The translations under genes and the position numbers were made by a program. The notes below the pieces were generated by a model that did no database searches, had not been told where the DNA came from, and saw only the letters and a program-made list of their open reading frames with translations. A DNA stretch of 64,000 nt from Streptomyces sp. HUAS 15-9. Lineage in GTDB: Bacteria; Actinomycetota; Actinomycetes; Streptomycetales; Streptomycetaceae. The stretch covers positions 3,720,001 through 3,784,000 of the forward strand of contig NZ_CP106798.1 in NCBI RefSeq assembly GCF_025642155.1, read 5' to 3'. This document shows, piece by piece, positions 35,461-43,838 of this stretch. Position 1 is the first letter of the stretch. Each line of letters opens with the position of its first letter.

Positions 35461-36240
35461 TCAGTCGTCCGCAGGGATCCGGTACTCGAAAACGAACTGG
35501 TCAGCGGCCATGAGCGTGTCGCACACCTCGACCACGAGACCCGCGACCGTACGCGCCTCCCGGATCAGATGAATCACCGGAGCACCCGGGCTCAGCGCCA
35601 GCTCCGTGGCCTCCGCCTTCGAGGCCGGCCGCGCTTGCAGCGTCTCGACGAACTCCGCGAACTGATGCCCGTGGTCTTCCAGTCGGGCGTAGATGCCACC
35701 GCCGCCGGGGTTCTCGGCGAACAGCTCGGGGATGTCCTTCACGACGTCCCAGGGCAGGTAGGACGTGGCGGTCTCGACCGGCGTGCCGTTACGGAAGTAC
35801 AGGCGTCGGCGGGCCAGCACCTGCGTACCGGCGGGGACGCCCAGCCGCTCGGCGGCATCCTCGGGCGCCTCCATGGGCCCGATGTAGAGGACGCTCACCT
35901 TGGCCGTGGCCCCGGACTGCGCGGACTCCGCGAGGTAGGCCGCCTGCCCCCCCTGCCGAAGCGAGCGCCGGAAGCGATCGGAGGAGCGGTGCCGCACCGG
36001 AGGCCGGTTCTTCACGATCGAGCCCTTGCCGTGCCGGGTCTCGACCAGCCCGCTAGCCCGCACCTCGACCATGGCCTTACGAATCGTCCCGCCGGACACG
36101 CCATAGCGATCCACCAGCTCAGACTCACTCGGCACCATGTCACCAGGCTTCAGAACCCCCGCCCGAATCTGCTGCACGATCTCGTCCGCGATCTGTACGT
36201 ACCGAGGCCCGGAACCGACCCCTCCCGCCGCAGTTCCCAT
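35461..36240 (-). CDS. GntR-family repressor, KorSA-like
   Basis: 259 aa. GntR winged helix at about 12-80 (YVQIADEIVQQIRAGVLKPGDMVPSESELVDRYGVSGGTIRKAMVEVRASGLV) and a UTRA ligand domain (about 100-255). The ATG at 36240 has AGAAGGA in front. In pSAM2 KorSA keeps the element integrated by repressing pra and itself. The palindromes at 35.36, 35.39 and 36.26 kb flank this gene on both sides, consistent with that role. Confidence 0.88.
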   Translation of the reverse strand: MGTAAGGVGSGPRYVQIADEIVQQIRAGVLKPGDMVPSESELVDRYGVSGGTIRKAMVEVRASGLVETRHGKGSIVKNRPPVRHRSSDRFRRSLRQGGQAAYLAESAQSGATAKVSVLYIGPMEAPEDAAERLGVPAGTQVLARRRLYFRNGTPVETATSYLPWDVVKDIPELFAENPGGGGIYARLEDHGHQFAEFVETLQARPASKAEATELALSPGAPVIHLIREARTVAGLVVEVCDTLMAADQFVFEYRIPADD

Positions 36241-36260
36241 AGTCCTTCTCTGCCTCCTAT

Positions 36261-36276
36261 GCTCCTCTACATGAGT
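36261..36276. promoter_or_regulatory. Third copy of the GntR operator
   Basis: GCTCCTCTACATGAGT matches the two copies upstream of the transfer operon at 13 or more of 16 positions. It overlaps the start of the divergent Nudix gene and lies 21 bp from the GntR start. Confidence 0.7.
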
Positions 36277-36723
36277 CAACCACAGGAAGCGACACCCTCC
36301 CCCCTGCACTCCGTGTCCGTAGCCGGAGCAGTGGTGCGCGAGGACGGCCGCCTCCTGGCGATCCGCCGAGCCGACAACGGCACCTGGGAACTCCCTGGCG
36401 GCATCCTCGAACTCAACGAGACCCCCGAAGCCGGCGTCGCCCGCGAGGTCCTCGAGGAGACCGGCATCCACGTCGAGATCGACGAACTCACCGGGGTCTA
36501 CAAGAACACCACCCGAGGCATCGTCGCCCTGGTCTTCCGCTGCAAGCCCTCCGGCGGCACCGAACGCACCTCCAGCGAATCCACGGCCGTCTCCTGGCTC
36601 ACCCCCGACGAGGTCAGCGACCGCATGTCCGAGGTCTACGCGGTCAGACTCCTGGACGCCCTGGACGGCAACGGCCCCCACGTCCGCAGCCACGACGGCA
36701 AGCGCCTCATCCCAGCGGGATAA
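36271..36723 (+). CDS. Nudix hydrolase, Pif-like immunity factor
   Basis: 150 aa. The Nudix box GGILELNETPEAGVAREVLEETGI (about 48-71) is complete, with REVLEE. In pSAM2 the Pif protein, which has a Nudix motif, prevents redundant transfer between cells that both carry the element; the place beside the KorSA-like gene supports that role. No Shine-Dalgarno is visible, so translation may be leaderless; the ATG at 36259 is an alternative start. The operator overlaps both starts. Confidence 0.85.
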   Translation: MSQPQEATPSPLHSVSVAGAVVREDGRLLAIRRADNGTWELPGGILELNETPEAGVAREVLEETGIHVEIDELTGVYKNTTRGIVALVFRCKPSGGTERTSSESTAVSWLTPDEVSDRMSEVYAVRLLDALDGNGPHVRSHDGKRLIPAG

Positions 36724-36920
36724 AATCTTCTCTCCATCATCAAGGCGGCTCGCTCCGCTCCCCGCGCGCGGCCCGGCCCCCGGCCGGGCCTGCGCTCCTG
36801 TCTCCGCCCCGCTCCAGCCCGGCCGGCGCCCGTGCCGCGCACAGAGCAATCAGCCGCCTGACGCCAGAGAAGGGGTACGTCGTGGCTGGGGCGGTCGGCT
36901 CCGCGGCTTTACGGAGCCAC

Positions 36921-37029
36921 TTTGGCGCGAGCCTCGAAGATCATGGCCCCAACGTCGTGCTTTACCGGGCAGGTCCACAGACTGCCCGACGCGCCGGAAG
37001 CTTACGGGGCCATGATCACTCGCGCCAAA
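36921..37029. repeat. Nested inverted repeat (109 bp), candidate single-strand origin or cis transfer site
   Basis: Outer arms TTTGGCGCG (36921-36929) and CGCGCCAAA (37021-37029). Middle arms GATCATGGCCCC (36939-36950) and GGGGCCATGATC (37006-37017). Inner arms CGGGCAG (36966-36972) and CTGCCCG (36982-36988). All arms are perfect. The structure lies in the only sizeable non-coding gap of the element core (36,724-37,090), whose left half is GC-rich and featureless. Confidence 0.85.
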
Positions 37030-37090
37030 GCAGCGCCACCCCAAAGCCGCTACACCGACCTCAGATAAAAGGCGCACTGCGGGTATTCAA

Positions 37091-37945
37091 TCAGAGGGGA
37101 GCCTCACAAAGGATCTTCGCAGTAAGACTGGCTTCCCTATGCCCGCGAATAGCACATCGCGCCACGGCCGAGTACTCGGCCGAGCGAGTCATAAATTGCG
37201 CCAGCTCCGCCAACCTCTCCTTGTATTCAACCCGCATGTCGGAATTACCCGTAAGAATCAATTTATAAATTCGATCAGCCCTCCCGCAGAGCGATATCAT
37301 CTTCAAATGTATCCTCTTCCTCTCTCTGACGGTATACGGATGATCTAAGTGCAAAATCACGCGCGAAGAATCAATGCGACTCATCGCCAAAGGGTCTGTC
37401 AGCACCATCGAGGTGTTAAGTCCCAGCTTTCCTTCCTCGTCGTACCAAACGGTTGATACATCGAGGACCGAGCAGGGATCCAAGAGTAGGGGCTCTTCAC
37501 AATCAATGGAGTCATTCGGCCCGTAAGCTCGGTATGAACCGACCGCCAGCGGGAAATGGTCCTGTTTGCCACCGGCGCTACCCGACTCTGCGTGCTTTCG
37601 CCTACTGTTGCAGTAAGTGCACGCGTATCGATAATTCTTGTAGTCGAAGGCCAGCCACCAGTAACCCGGATGGTTCGCATCCTCGGCCACTTTCCCCTTA
37701 GGGCGATAGTGGTCTACAGCATTATCCGATCGCGTATTCTTTGACTCGCAGTACCAACACTTCCCATGCGAGGCTTCTGACAATTTCTCTTTGACTTCAC
37801 GCCAAAGGTCAGAATGGTCCTTGAGGATTTTATCTCTCTCGTCATCGGAACTTGCTTGCTCAAGCTCACGCGTAACAGAAGCGCACTCCTTCTTCCACTC
37901 TGCGGGCAGCAGAGAAGCAACTTCCAAGAGATCAATAAGAATCAC
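37091..37945 (-). CDS. HNH nuclease, PtuB / TIGR02646-like
   Basis: 284 aa from a GTG one base after the stop of the ATPase gene, with GGGGAGAG in front. HNH zinc-nuclease signature: CWYC (C63, C66), then NAVDHYRPKG with the catalytic-type DH (D78-H79), then YACTYCNSRRK (C109, C112, N113). Flanking blocks WWLAFDYKNYRYACTYCN and HFPL are those of the PtuB/TIGR02646 family, the nuclease of Septu-type and retron-associated defence pairs. Last gene of the four-gene cassette. Codon use and GC are lower than in the element core. Confidence 0.85.
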   Translation of the reverse strand: MILIDLLEVASLLPAEWKKECASVTRELEQASSDDERDKILKDHSDLWREVKEKLSEASHGKCWYCESKNTRSDNAVDHYRPKGKVAEDANHPGYWWLAFDYKNYRYACTYCNSRRKHAESGSAGGKQDHFPLAVGSYRAYGPNDSIDCEEPLLLDPCSVLDVSTVWYDEEGKLGLNTSMVLTDPLAMSRIDSSRVILHLDHPYTVRERKRIHLKMISLCGRADRIYKLILTGNSDMRVEYKERLAELAQFMTRSAEYSAVARCAIRGHREASLTAKILCEAPL

Positions 37946-37946
37946 G

Positions 37947-39509
37947 TTACTCTCCCCCGGGCGCTGTGAAATCGCCTTCGCTAAGGACTTCCCTCAGGAG
38001 GTCTTGAGCGGCTTCGCGGTTTTCCTCGATCTCTTCACGCGAAAATACTAGAGGCGCATCGATGCCCCCCTCCTCGCTGAGCTTCGCCCGCAAGTACTCT
38101 TGAAACTCTGGATCCCTATCTTCCATAAGGAGACCTAGCGCTTGAAGCTTTTCACTCAGCCCGCGCAACTCCTCCGCCTCAACAGAGGATAGGTAGTCCC
38201 GCGAGGCTAGATCTCTTTTCCGATCGAGAAGCTCAAGTGTTTCGAGGTCGAGTTGCGACCTCAATCCATAGACGTCACTCGTCAGCAAATTACCGACGCC
38301 CATACCGCGGGGATCCTCGATTGGTGCAGACGCCGAGATCGTCCCATCGTCATGGCGTTCCAGGATGCGGACTTCCGACTTCAGGAGGCCGGCCACTACT
38401 AGAGGATCGTGCGTGGCCATCAAAACGTGCGACGTCTCGTCCAGCGCACCGAAATCATGCAGGAATTGCCTGTATCGAACACTCCAGGCCGGATTAAGGT
38501 GCGTGTCTGGTTCATCCAACAAGAAGAGCGATTCTTCTTCCCTCGTGAATCTCATAAGACCTAGTACCAAAAGCAGCTGCTGCTCGCCCTCACTGAGTTG
38601 TCTGAAAGTAAGGGAAGAAGAACCTCGTTCCGTCGAAACTCGGATCCGAACATCGTGAATCAATTCCGACATGTAGGTACTTTCGAGCGCCTTGAAGAAC
38701 TCCTGATTGCTTGGGTAGGCGCTCGCTAGTGCCCGAGTCTCAGCAAGCCCGGATAGATATAGAAAGAGATGCTCTGAGCGGCTAAACCTAGCCAGCCCCA
38801 CGGGAACTCTTCTATCGAGTCTCATTGGCGCGAGCGCGATCGCATACAAGCGATCCAGGAAACTCCTGACTGTGCCTCTTGCATTCCAGAAGCGCTTATC
38901 TCCGGACCGGCTATGCCATGATGGCTTCTGCATGACAAACATGACTGACTCAAGGTCATGTATACCGAGTAACCCCTTGAGGAGTCTTTGAACGGTGGGG
39001 TCGTCATCCAAGAAAAACGCAAGCAGGACGAAGCTGGAGTAAACATTCCTCGCGTAAAAGAGAGGACGCAAGGGCTTCTCTTCACCTCGAAGAAGATCCC
39101 TATAAAAGCGCTCCTGGTGGGCACTGAAGTGCTCCTCCAGCCGATTGCTCGGGCCGGAGTAGTAACCGAATACATGCCGAGGCCGATAACTCGCCCCTAC
39201 ATTACCCACAAACTTGCCATTCGGAATAACATCCCCGTTCACTGAACAGGTGAGATGAATCGAGCCAGCGTTCTCCGCCGCTGATACGTGAATCAAGTCG
39301 CCGCTGATCTCATACTTTAGGTCATACTCGAATCTCGGAGTAAGCCCCAAGTCGAGATCCCGGAAGATCACCGTGAGTGCTTCCAGCAGGTTTGATTTGC
39401 CAGCGCCGTTACGCCCGACAAGAACTGATACTGGCGCAGTATTGTCGAATGACACATGGAAATCATTCAGATTTTTGAATCTGCGTACACCAACTTCAAG
39501 TATTCTCAT
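37947..39509 (-). CDS. ABC/SMC-type AAA ATPase, PtuA-like, restriction-associated
   Basis: 520 aa. Walker A GRNGAGKS (32-39), ABC signature LSEGEQQ (305-311), Walker B SLFLLDEPD (327-335), H-loop ATHDPL (H367). The long insert between Walker A and the signature (about 265 residues) makes an OLD/RecF/PtuA-like head with no visible coiled coil. The C-terminal tail is acidic and helical. No TOPRIM motif is seen, so the nuclease activity is expected from the HNH partner. ATG overlaps the hsdS stop by four bases. Resembles ATPases that annotation pipelines name restriction-system-associated. Confidence 0.88.
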   Translation of the reverse strand: MRILEVGVRRFKNLNDFHVSFDNTAPVSVLVGRNGAGKSNLLEALTVIFRDLDLGLTPRFEYDLKYEISGDLIHVSAAENAGSIHLTCSVNGDVIPNGKFVGNVGASYRPRHVFGYYSGPSNRLEEHFSAHQERFYRDLLRGEEKPLRPLFYARNVYSSFVLLAFFLDDDPTVQRLLKGLLGIHDLESVMFVMQKPSWHSRSGDKRFWNARGTVRSFLDRLYAIALAPMRLDRRVPVGLARFSRSEHLFLYLSGLAETRALASAYPSNQEFFKALESTYMSELIHDVRIRVSTERGSSSLTFRQLSEGEQQLLLVLGLMRFTREEESLFLLDEPDTHLNPAWSVRYRQFLHDFGALDETSHVLMATHDPLVVAGLLKSEVRILERHDDGTISASAPIEDPRGMGVGNLLTSDVYGLRSQLDLETLELLDRKRDLASRDYLSSVEAEELRGLSEKLQALGLLMEDRDPEFQEYLRAKLSEEGGIDAPLVFSREEIEENREAAQDLLREVLSEGDFTAPGGE

Positions 39510-41128
39510 GAAGGGGCGCCGATCGTGACAAAGACCAGTTCATCGTCTGGGCGATCAATGTCGATGCGTCCATCTTTCGATAGATCACGAAGCAGGGCAT
39601 AGAAGTCGTCTACAGCATCGTCTTCCAAACGCATACTACGATATAGCTCTGCGGGGCTAATTCGACCACCTGACGACTTAAGAATCTGAAGCAAATTATC
39701 AGCGTTCGCCACGCCGCCCTCTGCACTCATTTCGCCCGTTTTCCTTACCTGGGAGGTTTTCTTCTTAGCAGGAGCCTTTACCGAAGACTGTCGCTCAAGC
39801 ATTCGGTTGACGAGGTTTTGCGTTTCGACTCCTGTCATGGAGTTACTCAAGCTCTGCGAAATAGTGCGCGCCAGATCACCATAGGCCAGTCCCGCAATCG
39901 TAAGCACTTCTGTCTTTAGCAGATGTTGCTGGCTTTCGACCAGGGCGGCCCTAGCCTCGTTGGCCTTATCAACGACTTGATTAATCAAGTTCACTTGCCG
40001 GCGTTGTTCGGTGACTTTTGGGATGGGAACCGGTAGTTGGCGCACGTCACGCAGATTTAGGCCCGGCATGTCGATTCCTCGCATGCGGTCAGACAGCCAA
40101 CCTTGCACCCAATGGCTTGAGAGCCAATGTGCTAGATACTCGCTTTCCAAGTCTTCGCGTGGCCGGAGGCGAGCAATTCCCCTGTTGATGTTCCCGCCAT
40201 CCAGTTCGGGGGGAACCACTGCAACACGTGTATTACGGATAATTCCCAGCAACACATCACCAGAGGCGATAGCTGATCGAGAGAACTTCTCATGAACTGC
40301 CACCGACGTGTTCCGCAACTGGCCCTCGGTAACCTCGCCATTCTGCAGGTCTTGCTGTTGCACATATGGAACTCCAGTTCCATCCTCCACATCCGGTCCA
40401 GGTTGCAGGATCCCGTAAACGATCGGAGCATCGGGGGCAACTGCCTCAGCAGCAGTTACCCATGATGGGTCTGCTTCGCTCGGAAAGGACTCCTCCTCTG
40501 GGTCACGATCACCGATGATCACTTGATCCCGGAAGTTCCGCACCAAGAAGTCCAGGTCTGGAACGGACTCTGCTAGGACATGGCGAGCAGTGTCTACTCG
40601 CTCTTGAAATACGCGCGCCGTGTCCGCTAGAAGCTCTTGAATGGCCCGAGGTGGAATCGGAAAAGGCAAAGATTTAAATCTATTAAGCCCTAGGTGGGCG
40701 ATATTTGTTGTTGCTTTCGCGATCTGCGAGAACACGCCCTCCTTTTGGTAGGCTCGAAAGACTAGTAGTGCGTACTCGGGAAGGATCTCCTTATGTGGGC
40801 GAAACCTAATGATACTGTTCTGAAAAAATAGTTCTTCGAGTTCACCGCGGTACACGGCGGCTCGCCCTACTAGCTCTCGGCTCTGCCCTTCGCACAGAAG
40901 CACGTCGCCATCCTTGAGGCGGTACTTCTCCCGCGCTTCACTGGAAAAGTTCATGGTGGCTAGATCGCTGAGATCGATCTCGTCGTCAAAAACATTCGCC
41001 ACTCGGAGGTACGGATACTGCTCCGGCGCCAAGGACGCTGCCGGCGTCTTCTGTTGCCCAGAGATCGCGTCCCCGGCTTCGGCCACCTTGCAAACTGCCC
41101 AGCCGTCAGGAAATTCTTTCCTTATCAC
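39506..41128 (-). CDS. hsdS: Type I restriction specificity subunit (HsdS) with C-terminal extension
   Basis: 540 aa, longer than usual for HsdS (about 400-460). Two target-recognition halves: TRD1 about 1-185 (YLRVANVFDDEIDL ... LKDGDVLLCEGQS ... RFKSLPFPIPP) and TRD2 about 230-405 (VPYVQQQDLQNGEV ... ASGDVLLGIIRNTRV ... VRQLPVPIPKVTEQRR), each followed by a helical spacer. After the second spacer come a Lys-rich linker (APAKKKTSQVRK) and a ~65-residue winged-helix-like tail (DNLLQILKSSGGRISPAELYRSM). It should give sequence specificity to HsdM. Start overlaps the hsdM stop by four bases. Confidence 0.9.
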   Translation of the reverse strand: MIRKEFPDGWAVCKVAEAGDAISGQQKTPAASLAPEQYPYLRVANVFDDEIDLSDLATMNFSSEAREKYRLKDGDVLLCEGQSRELVGRAAVYRGELEELFFQNSIIRFRPHKEILPEYALLVFRAYQKEGVFSQIAKATTNIAHLGLNRFKSLPFPIPPRAIQELLADTARVFQERVDTARHVLAESVPDLDFLVRNFRDQVIIGDRDPEEESFPSEADPSWVTAAEAVAPDAPIVYGILQPGPDVEDGTGVPYVQQQDLQNGEVTEGQLRNTSVAVHEKFSRSAIASGDVLLGIIRNTRVAVVPPELDGGNINRGIARLRPREDLESEYLAHWLSSHWVQGWLSDRMRGIDMPGLNLRDVRQLPVPIPKVTEQRRQVNLINQVVDKANEARAALVESQQHLLKTEVLTIAGLAYGDLARTISQSLSNSMTGVETQNLVNRMLERQSSVKAPAKKKTSQVRKTGEMSAEGGVANADNLLQILKSSGGRISPAELYRSMRLEDDAVDDFYALLRDLSKDGRIDIDRPDDELVFVTIGAPS

Positions 41129-42531
41129 TCGTCACCAACTTCGATCGATTCCCGTCGTGCGGCGGCTACCAACGAGCTGTCTCGCAACATTTCTTCTACC
41201 TCCCCAATAGCCTGCTGAGCAGCCGTGATGCAGTCGAGAAGGGCTACTGCGACATCATGAGGTGTCCGGTGGACGCTTTCAGCAGCACTCTGTGTCCCTG
41301 AAGTGCCAGCTAGGTCCAACCTGTCATCTACCGACCTCAAGTCCTCGCGGGTTACACACCTGAATCGATCGGTCTCCTCTCGCTCGGCGCGGCCGAGAGG
41401 ATCACTTCCGTAGCACTGAAGGAAGTCTCCTAGGTCAGAAATACCTAGCGGCTTACGCTTAGTGAATGAGCTGGAGGAAGACCTGAGGTCATAGATCCAG
41501 GTCGAATGAGTAGGGCCGTCTGCACAGAAGAAGAGAACTGACGTCCTGATTCCAGTTGCATAAAAGATGCCAGTCGGCAGCCTGAGGATCGTGTGCAGTC
41601 GATAGTTGTCGAGTAGATGGGTCCTAATCGACGATGCGACCCCCGACTCAAAAAGGACGTTGTCGGGGACTACGACGGCCGCTCTACCTCCCGCACTGAG
41701 GCTCTTGTAAATATGTTGGAAAAATCCTAGCTGCTTGTTCGATGTCCGGTAATCCATGTACTGACTTTGAGTCGCCGACAAGTTGCCTTTCACTCCAAAT
41801 GGAGGATTCGTCAGGCATACAGACACCTGCAGCGCCTTGGGATCTCGACTAAGGGAATCGCCAAGTTCGATTTCTCCCTGCAGGTCATGCAGTAGCAGGT
41901 TCATAAGTCCCATGCGTTGGACATCATGCACTAGCTCAACACCATGTAGTCGAGGCTGTTCTTCGCCTTGATTTTGCGTGTGTAGGCCAGCCGCTACCAG
42001 AAAACCTCCGGTGCCTGCTGCGGGATCATAAACGGTGTCGCTATCCGTTGGATTAATCGCTTGTACCAAGGCGTCGACAACCGCCCGGGGAGTGAAGTAC
42101 TGACCAGTTCCATACCTCGACTCCTGGGCATTTTTTTCAATGAGGCCCTCATAGACATCACCAAGCCCATTTTGACGAGCGCGATACCAGTCAATTTCAT
42201 CGATGCCATTGATCAACTGCCTCAGCGCATCACCTGAAGTCAGACGAGTCTCCGCCTCGCCGTAAATCGTTGCTACCGTCTCATCCTGCGATGATCCAAG
42301 ACGTTCCAATATGTCGCTATAAATGCCAGCAACTTCATCCGATCTTGCTTCTCGTAGCACTGCCCAACGGCAGTTCACTGGAAGCCGTTCCTCCATGCCG
42401 AGCTCTGCGGCCAACTTCAAGAAAAGCAAGTACGTAAGCTCATTGAGGTACTCGTGATAGGTGACTCCCTCATCACGAAGAACCGCACAGAGCGACCAAA
42501 GCCGCCGTGTAACGTCTGACGTATCCCTCAT
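41125..42531 (-). CDS. hsdM: Type I N6-adenine DNA methyltransferase (HsdM)
   Basis: 468 aa. N-terminal helical HsdM domain (RRLWSLCAVLRDEGVTYHEYLNELTYLLFLKLAAE), SAM motif I DPAAGTGGFL (169-178) and catalytic motif IV NPPF (242-245), plus the upstream YFTPRAVVDALV. The ATG at 42531 has GAAGGAACC before it; the longer frame to 42639 is not family-like. First gene of hsdM-hsdS-ATPase-HNH. No hsdR is present anywhere in the element. Confidence 0.94.
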   Translation of the reverse strand: MRDTSDVTRRLWSLCAVLRDEGVTYHEYLNELTYLLFLKLAAELGMEERLPVNCRWAVLREARSDEVAGIYSDILERLGSSQDETVATIYGEAETRLTSGDALRQLINGIDEIDWYRARQNGLGDVYEGLIEKNAQESRYGTGQYFTPRAVVDALVQAINPTDSDTVYDPAAGTGGFLVAAGLHTQNQGEEQPRLHGVELVHDVQRMGLMNLLLHDLQGEIELGDSLSRDPKALQVSVCLTNPPFGVKGNLSATQSQYMDYRTSNKQLGFFQHIYKSLSAGGRAAVVVPDNVLFESGVASSIRTHLLDNYRLHTILRLPTGIFYATGIRTSVLFFCADGPTHSTWIYDLRSSSSSFTKRKPLGISDLGDFLQCYGSDPLGRAEREETDRFRCVTREDLRSVDDRLDLAGTSGTQSAAESVHRTPHDVAVALLDCITAAQQAIGEVEEMLRDSSLVAAARRESIEVGDE

Positions 42532-43547
42532 CTGGTTCCTTCGGGTCGTGCGAAAGCATCGGCACAGGGTAGGCAGGTCATGATCCCACGGTGAGTCGAG
42601 TTGAGGCCCAGGGCTCTCAGTTCGCGGCTCGGCCTCCACACCTGGGTCCCCCGTGCTCGGGCCCGCTGGATGTCCGCTGCTACTTCGGCTGCTACTGGCT
42701 GCTTCGGATCCTTGTGATCTCCCTCGCCCTGTCCCTGCCGCCTAGATGTGTCTGGCCTGCGCATCGTAGCGAGCGAGGGTCTGCCTGGTGCCGTATACAG
42801 CGGTTCAGCAGCCGAGATCCCGATATTCAGGCGGTGTTGTCAGTACCGCTTGGTGCGTTGATCATCGTGGCTCCAGTTCACCCCATCAAGCAGCTGGCGC
42901 CGTCCCGATCGGATGAGGAGACGAATGTCGGCTTCGTTGACGTTCGCGTCGGCACGGCCTCATCCGAACACGCGAGCGCCCTACCGGACCGCCGTCCTGA
43001 GCTGTGGAGGGCCCTCAATGCTGACCGACGTCGACAGCCGCCAACAGCTGTCCAACAGGTAAGGGCGCTGGTTGATAAAGCAACCGCAATCCACGGCTGC
43101 CCGAGATCAAGTGGGAACAGCAGGCAATCACAGGGAAAGGCGCTCAGCCCAACGCAGTGACGGAACAAGGATTCGGCCACGTCAGCGCCCCAAATGCTCC
43201 TAAAATGCCCTAGCTTCCCAAGCAGATGGCTCAGGCGGTGCAGTCGGACCGGCCGTCGCAACTTCTCTGGTCGACGACGCCGGCAACGAAGCTAAGACCG
43301 GCGGGGGTGCCGCGAGGCATACGCGCGCGTGATCGGTCGGCACAGCCGCCGTCGTGGCTGACTGTCGTCGGCTGAGGCTCAGACAGTCACAGAGAGATTC
43401 CTCCTCGAATCGATGCGCTGCATATCGCCTGAGGTCGGCATGACGCGACGGGGAGGGGAGCCCGAGTTGATGCTCAGGCTTCCCTCCCCGCCAGGAATGG
43501 CCGTTATCGTCAAGCGCCCTTCCGCTCGCTACCTGTCACTCGCCCTG
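42532..43547. other. 1-kb gap in the element; no confident gene
   Basis: Open frames on both strands are short and show no family resemblance or codon pattern typical of Streptomyces. Promoter of the leftward methylase cassette must lie in its left part. A terminator-like hairpin is at 43,450. The rest may be decayed cargo. Confidence 0.5.
43450..43490 (-). terminator. Hairpin downstream of the small-gene operon
   Basis: GGGGAGGGGAGCCCGAG paired with GCTCAGGCTTCCCTCCCC around a short loop. About 60 bases beyond the stop of the 96-aa gene on the minus strand; no strong T run. Confidence 0.5.
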
Positions 43548-43838
43548 TCACTCGCTCATCGCCAGGAGGTGACCGCGGCTGGTCGCGACGCGGAGGACAG
43601 CTCGCAGAGCGCCAGTCAGTTCTTTCGCCAGGCCCCGCACGACCTCCGGGTCCGTGTCCTGGTCGTCGAGGGCTTCGCAGGCTCGTTCCAGCAACTCCCC
43701 CGCCGTCCCGAGTTGGACTGCCTCGATGTTGTCCGCCAGGCGGGACATGGAGCCGTCCGGGTCGTCGGTGCTCAGGTAGCAGGGCTTGCCCTCCGGCCCC
43801 GACCACGGGAGGAGCCGCAGTTCGTTCAGTGCCGTCAT
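43548..43838 (-). CDS. Hypothetical protein (96 aa) of the GntR-linked operon
   Basis: ATG at 43838 overlaps the stop of the GntR gene by four bases. Helical, acidic (MTALNELRLLPWSGPEGKPCYLSTDDPDGSMSR...); similar small proteins occur on Streptomyces plasmids and AICEs. Function unknown. Confidence 0.65.
   Translation of the reverse strand: MTALNELRLLPWSGPEGKPCYLSTDDPDGSMSRLADNIEAVQLGTAGELLERACEALDDQDTDPEVVRGLAKELTGALRAVLRVATSRGHLLAMSE

Noticed and set aside
36724..36900. GC-rich run with short complementary stretches after the Nudix gene
   Set aside because: Base composition alone produces many short pairings; only the nested repeat at 36,921 has long perfect arms.
42591..43160. Plus-strand frame of 189 codons in the AICE gap
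   Set aside because: Mixed composition, no ribosome site, no recognisable family; not enough to call a gene.
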